Shown in pieces: positions 7,886-9,897 of a DNA stretch of 9,897 bases. The notes below the pieces were generated by a model. That model was not told the origin of the DNA. It did no database searches and was given only the letters and a program-made list of their open reading frames with translations. The stretch covers positions 1 to 9,897 of the forward strand of contig CAMYZK010000063.1 of the NCBI GenBank assembly GCA_947303825.1, given 5' to 3'. Position 1 is the stretch's first letter. The number at the start of each line of letters is the position of its first letter. The translations under genes and the position numbers were made by a program. The stretch comes from an uncultured Prevotella sp. Its GTDB lineage: Bacteria; Bacteroidota; Bacteroidia; Bacteroidales; Bacteroidaceae.

Positions 7886-8011
7886 AAAAAGTCACGCCTT
7901 TTTCCAATAAGGGCAGCCCTTTTCTAGAAAAGTGCAGCCCTTTTTCTGAAAAGTGCAGCCCTTTTTCTGAAAAGTGCAGCCCTTTTTTCAGGCAGGAAGC
8001 CCCTTTTTTGG
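7886..8011. repeat. 21-bp tandem array, about six units
   Basis: Units at 7928-7948 and 7949-7969 are identical and that at 7970-7990 nearly so. Units at 7886-7906, 7907-7927 and 7991-8011 are degenerate but keep the 21-base period. Each unit is an A-run, a GTGCAGCCC core and a T-run, so A/T-tracts recur every two helical turns. On the minus strand it reads as a seven-residue repeat (E-K-G-L-H-F-S) in an otherwise unlikely frame. Confidence 0.85.
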
Positions 8012-8033
8012 CTAGCTTAATAGGGCATTTCCA

Positions 8034-8076
8034 GACCCCAACGGGGTCAAATAACATAGCGTAGGGGCTTGCCCCT
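8034..8076. repeat. pair of GC-rich hairpins
   Basis: GACCCC (8034-8039) pairs with GGGGTC (8043-8048) around AAC. AGGGGC (8063-8068) pairs with GCCCCT (8071-8076). AATAACATAGC lies between them. The arrangement resembles REP-type intergenic elements. Confidence 0.65.
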
Positions 8077-8088
8077 GCGAAACGAATA

Positions 8089-8129
8089 ATGCTACCCGTA
8101 ACTCACTGACTGTCAGTGCCCAGTAGCAT
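8089..8129. repeat. nested inverted repeats
   Basis: An outer stem ATGCTAC (8089-8095) with GTAGCAT (8123-8129) encloses the palindrome CACTGAC-T-GTCAGTG (8104-8118). The right end overlaps the right inverted repeat of the island. Confidence 0.65.
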
Positions 8130-8201
8130 GAGTAGCACCAATAGTATGTGTAGCACTACTACCGTGTTATAGCGTATGCGCGTGCGTAGGTGATTGTTAA
8201 A

Positions 8202-8266
8202 GACAGGCAAAACATGTTAATTCCACCCCGCTGCCTTGCCTGTCGCATTTAGTATGCCTACCTTTG
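8202..8266 (+). promoter_or_regulatory. promoter with a 9-bp inverted repeat over the -33 element
   Basis: TTG (8236-8238), a 20-nt spacer and TACCTTTG (8259-8266) fit the Bacteroidetes consensus, and the first bases downstream resemble those after the promoter at 7318. GACAGGCAA (8202-8210) is the exact complement of TTGCCTGTC (8236-8244), so one arm covers the -33 box. That is where an operator could act. No open frame of useful size follows on the plus strand. Confidence 0.6.
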
Positions 8267-8272
8267 CGCTCA

Positions 8273-8454
8273 ATAAACCCCGTGCGAAGATGCTCGCATC
8301 ATTGCACCGTCATTCCATTCACACTGCTGAATGTCCATATATACAACGCCACGGTGCAGTCGGCATCACCAGGCGCTGCCCCCAATAACATAGCCGACAT
8401 GAGAGCTGCTGAAAGAAAACAGCAGCGGCAGTGAAACAATAACACTGCCGCTGC
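8273..8454 (+). ncRNA. candidate structured small RNA
   Basis: Starting about seven bases after the -7 box, the plus strand can form a chain of stems: 8283-8287 with 8294-8298; 8303-8310 with 8351-8358 (eight pairs), enclosing 8316-8321 with 8328-8333; and 8359-8364 with 8393-8398, stacked directly on the previous stem. The chain ends at the strong hairpin 8422-8454. No protein frame fits. The stems could also form in a minus-strand RNA, but the promoter points to the plus strand. The end hairpin lacks a T-run on this strand, and I recognise no known RNA family. Confidence 0.4.
8411..8454 (-). terminator. terminator of the LRR-small protein operon
   Basis: A perfect 12-bp stem (GCAGCGGCAGTG 8422-8433 with 8443-8454) closes a 9-nt loop. 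On the minus strand it runs directly into TGTTTTCTTTC, the classic form of a rho-independent terminator, 33 nt past the small-gene stop. On the plus strand the same hairpin lacks a T-run. Confidence 0.85.
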
Positions 8455-8487
8455 ATAAGTGTGACTTGACCTATAGTCCAGTCGAGG

Positions 8488-8655
8488 TCAGAAGTCTTCG
8501 TCGTCCCACAAGCTGTTGCGGTAGCGGCGGGAATCAGAGTAAGCTGGGTTTCCCTCTGTCGTCTTGTCTACCCACAGAGAGCTGCTGTTGTTGAGCAGTG
8601 GAAGCAGGCCTACCTTAGTAGTGGTGGCAGCCGGTCTAATATACTGTTTCTTCAT
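8488..8655 (-). CDS. small protein of 55 aa, unknown function, coupled to the LRR gene
   Basis: ATG at 8655-8653 opens a 55-codon frame ending with TGA at 8490-8488. The start is supported by a perfect AGGAGG eight bases upstream. The protein has a basic start (M-K-K-Q-Y-I-R-P), a Thr/Ser/Asn-rich middle with a short hydrophobic patch (V-G-L-L-P-L-L), then S-R-R-Y-R-N-S and an aromatic-acidic end L-W-D-D-E-D-F. It has no signal peptide, membrane helix or cysteine. It starts 18 bases after the LRR-gene stop and is followed by a clear terminator, so the two genes form one transcript. From memory, short Prevotella proteins with a K-K-x-Y-I-x-P start and a W-D-D-acidic end recur; this was not checked. 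Function is not known. A precursor-peptide or accessory role for the surface protein is possible, but no maturation enzyme is in view. Confidence 0.75.
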   Translation of the reverse strand: MKKQYIRPAATTTKVGLLPLLNNSSSLWVDKTTEGNPAYSDSRRYRNSLWDDEDF

Positions 8656-8663
8656 AGTCTGGT

Positions 8664-8669
8664 CCTCCT
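8664..8669 (-). promoter_or_regulatory. Shine-Dalgarno AGGAGG of the 55-aa gene
   Basis: On the minus strand a full-consensus AGGAGG lies eight bases before the ATG and four bases after the LRR stop codon. The SusC- and SusD-like genes in this window have no such site, so this one is unusual here and decides the start of the small gene. Confidence 0.8.
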
Positions 8670-8673
8670 GTTC

Positions 8674-9897
8674 TTATTTTATGTAAACCTTCTTTCCGTT
8701 CTGTATATACAGACCCTTTGGCTTTTGGTCCTTTGACCATTTGCGTCCGTCGAGGCTATACCATTCGCCAGCCTCTTTATCATTTCTCATTTCTCCTTTA
8801 TCATTCAGAGACGAAGTCTCGCCGGTGTCGTCCCACTTCAGTTCGATGCGTGAGCTGCTGCCGTCCACTATAGAGGTGAGTATCTGCAGGTAAGCCTTGT
8901 TGGCAGGCATCTTCACGTCGGGCTCGGTGCTGGCAATCTTGATAAACTTGCCGTTGGAGAGCATGAAGTTGGTATAGCCGTTGGCTGTGGGTTCTACGTG
9001 CGTAGCCTGAGTCACAGCCACTAGCGCATTGTCGCTTACAGTGGGTGCATCGGCAGTGGTCTTCTCCATGATGTAGGTCTTATTGGCTTCGCCCTTCAGC
9101 AGCATGCCCGTCTCAGCTGGCAACACATTGCTGCCTATGGGTGCTACGGTGATATTCGAAGAAGTCTTGTCGAAGGTCGTGCAGTAGTGGGCCGTCAGGC
9201 CATCGGGTAGCTCCACCTTGTCGGTAGCACTGAATGTGCCTACACCAGAGGCGGGAACGGTGTACGTATAGACGTAGTCGGTGGTCCAGCCGTCAGGAAT
9301 GCCGTCAACGGAAACGCCACTTCCTGGCAGTCCGCTCCAGTCGGCACTGTGAGCCTTGACGAAGGTACCTGTTGCAGCTACGCCGCCGAGCCAGTTGTTG
9401 GTGCAACTTGAAGCCGTCATGTCTGTGGCCAGACACTCCACGTAGTTCAGGTTGCTGCAGAAGCTGAACATGCAGGCATAACAGCCCTCTGCCAGTGTAC
9501 CGGCAGGCAGCACGGGAGCTGCAGTCAGTGACGTGCAACCGTAGAACATGTCGTTGTAGCAATAGATGGACAATGTTGTAGCGGGCAGGGCAGGCGCTGA
9601 AGTAAGACTTGAGCAGTTGTAGAACATGCTGTTGTAGCAATAATCGGCTAGCGTGGTGGCTGGCAGTGCAGGAGCTGTCTCTAGGGCGGTGCAGTCGTAG
9701 AACATAAACTCGTAGCAACGTAAAGCCATTGTCGGGGCAGGCAGTTCTGGAGCTGTTTTCAGACTGGTGCAATGACGGAACATGGCCTGATAGCAGTAGG
9801 CGGGCACTGTCGTAGCCTTCAGTGCAGGTGCCGTAGTCAGTGCATTACAGAACCCAAACATGCCTGAATAGCAATAAGTTGACAATTCGGTGGCAGG
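8674..9897 (-). CDS. BspA-like leucine-rich-repeat surface protein (5' partial)
   Basis: The frame is open to the right edge (P-A-T-E precedes the TTG at 9885), so the true start lies outside the window. Counting from 9885, residues 1-151 are 26-residue repeats of the form L-P-A-T-T-L-x-x-Y-C-Y-x-x-M-F-Y-x-C-T-S-L-T-x-A-P; a capping segment follows to about 204. Residues about 205-355 look like the beta-rich domain common at the end of Prevotella surface proteins (L-P-A-E-T-G-M-L-L-K-G, M-P-A-N-K-A-Y-L). A linker from heptamer DNA (360-371) leads to the tail 374-403, E-W-Y-S-L-D-G-R-K to Y-I-K. That tail resembles the end of type IX secretion sorting domains, but the link is an inference. BspA-type LRR proteins often bind host matrix or other bacteria. 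It is the first visible gene of an operon with the 55-aa gene; its signal peptide should be upstream. Confidence 0.88.
   Translation of the reverse strand, partial: PATELSTYCYSGMFGFCNALTTAPALKATTVPAYCYQAMFRHCTSLKTAPELPAPTMALRCYEFMFYDCTALETAPALPATTLADYCYNSMFYNCSSLTSAPALPATTLSIYCYNDMFYGCTSLTAAPVLPAGTLAEGCYACMFSFCSNLNYVECLATDMTASSCTNNWLGGVAATGTFVKAHSADWSGLPGSGVSVDGIPDGWTTDYVYTYTVPASGVGTFSATDKVELPDGLTAHYCTTFDKTSSNITVAPIGSNVLPAETGMLLKGEANKTYIMEKTTADAPTVSDNALVAVTQATHVEPTANGYTNFMLSNGKFIKIASTEPDVKMPANKAYLQILTSIVDGSSSRIELKWDDTGETSSLNDKGEMRNDKEAGEWYSLDGRKWSKDQKPKGLYIQNGKKVYIK
8775..8802 (-). repeat. heptamer repeat in the LRR-protein linker
   Basis: On the minus strand four 7-base units lie head to tail: GATAAAG, GAGAAAT, GAGAAAT, GATAAAG. 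They encode part of the D-K-G-E-M-R-N-D-K linker just before the C-terminal tail, the same place as the CTTCACT array in the remnant at 7586. Confidence 0.85.
9433..9897 (-). repeat. 78-bp coding repeats (26-residue LRR units)
   Basis: Six units with a 78-base period are visible; the first is cut by the window edge and the last is degenerate. For example, GTAGAACATG on the plus strand recurs at 9541 and 9619. Every unit keeps the C-Y and M-F-x-x-C positions, so two cysteines recur at fixed spacing in each turn. Confidence 0.9.

Larger units (their letters stand above)
7720..8144. repeat. 425-bp island bounded by 16-bp imperfect inverted repeats
   Basis: CTACTGGTGCTACTCA at 7720-7735 matches, with one mismatch, the complement of 8129-8144. 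Further GTGCTAC-like words on the left and GTAGCAC-like words on the right (8123-8160) strengthen the mirror arrangement. No target-site duplication is obvious. It could be a small non-autonomous element or a chromosomal repeat of the REP kind. Confidence 0.5.
7711..8487. other. gene-free, repeat-rich region between convergent genes
   Basis: No convincing protein gene is seen here. The left half (7720-8144) is bounded by inverted repeats and holds a long palindrome, a 21-bp tandem array and several hairpins. The right half (8202-8454) holds an inverted repeat overlapping a promoter and a chain of stems ending in a terminator. AATAACATAGC occurs twice (8050-8060 and 8384-8394). A 103-codon minus-strand frame (8057-7746) crosses the array but is judged non-coding. 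Confidence 0.6.

Noticed and set aside
7886..8011. CRISPR array
   Set aside because: Units are contiguous 21-bp copies with no unique spacers and no cas genes nearby.
7746..8057. 103-codon minus-strand open frame with a seven-residue repeat (E-K-G-L-H-F-S)
   Set aside because: It exists because the 21-bp array has a length divisible by three and lacks stops. It also crosses a perfect palindrome and a GC hairpin, has no ribosome binding site or recognisable domain, and its ends are low complexity.
9305..9772. 155-codon alternative frame inside the LRR gene
   Set aside because: It is a shadow of the 78-bp repeats; its apparent repetition follows from the real reading frame.

Overview
The window looks like chromosomal DNA from a Bacteroidales bacterium, most likely Prevotella or a close relative. 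The reasons are a tandem SusC/SusD pair, a BspA-type leucine-rich-repeat surface protein with a short Prevotella-style C-terminal tail, and four promoters of the Bacteroidetes type (TTTG or TTG, 19-20 bases, then TAnnTTTG). The large genes also lack Shine-Dalgarno sequences. The genus is an inference from these signs; no search was run.

Layout. (1) 3-1292, plus: 3' part of an ATP-binding Schlafen/AlbA_2-type regulator (COG2865-like), with an in-frame 12-bp repeat inside its winged-helix domain. (2) 1293-1728: a strong hairpin, then tRNA-His(GTG) on the minus strand with its own promoter and terminator, and the divergent susC-like promoter. (3) 1729-7174, plus: a SusC-like TonB-dependent transporter and a SusD-like surface lipoprotein, closed by a 15-bp hairpin at 7201-7237. 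No glycoside hydrolase, sigma/anti-sigma pair or hybrid two-component regulator is visible, so the substrate cannot be named. (4) 7296-7710, plus: a promoter followed by the 3' remnant of a secreted-protein gene. (5) 7711-8487: about 780 bases without a convincing gene but full of inverted and 21-bp tandem repeats, with a well-formed plus-strand promoter that may drive a structured RNA. (6) 8488-9897, minus: a two-gene unit made of a BspA-like LRR protein (5' end outside the window) and a 55-codon gene I found by eye. The small gene has a perfect AGGAGG ribosome binding site and is followed by a classic terminator.

How the parts relate. SusC and SusD should form a lidded outer-membrane importer for a glycan or other polymer. 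The LRR protein is a separate predicted surface protein. The most promising unexplained items are the 55-aa protein coupled to the LRR gene, the promoter-driven structured segment at 8259-8454, and the palindromic 21-bp-repeat island at 7720-8144. A fourth is a recurring pattern of 28-bp heptamer repeats at three gene or domain junctions: the SusC/SusD spacer, and just before the same C-terminal tail in two unrelated secreted proteins.
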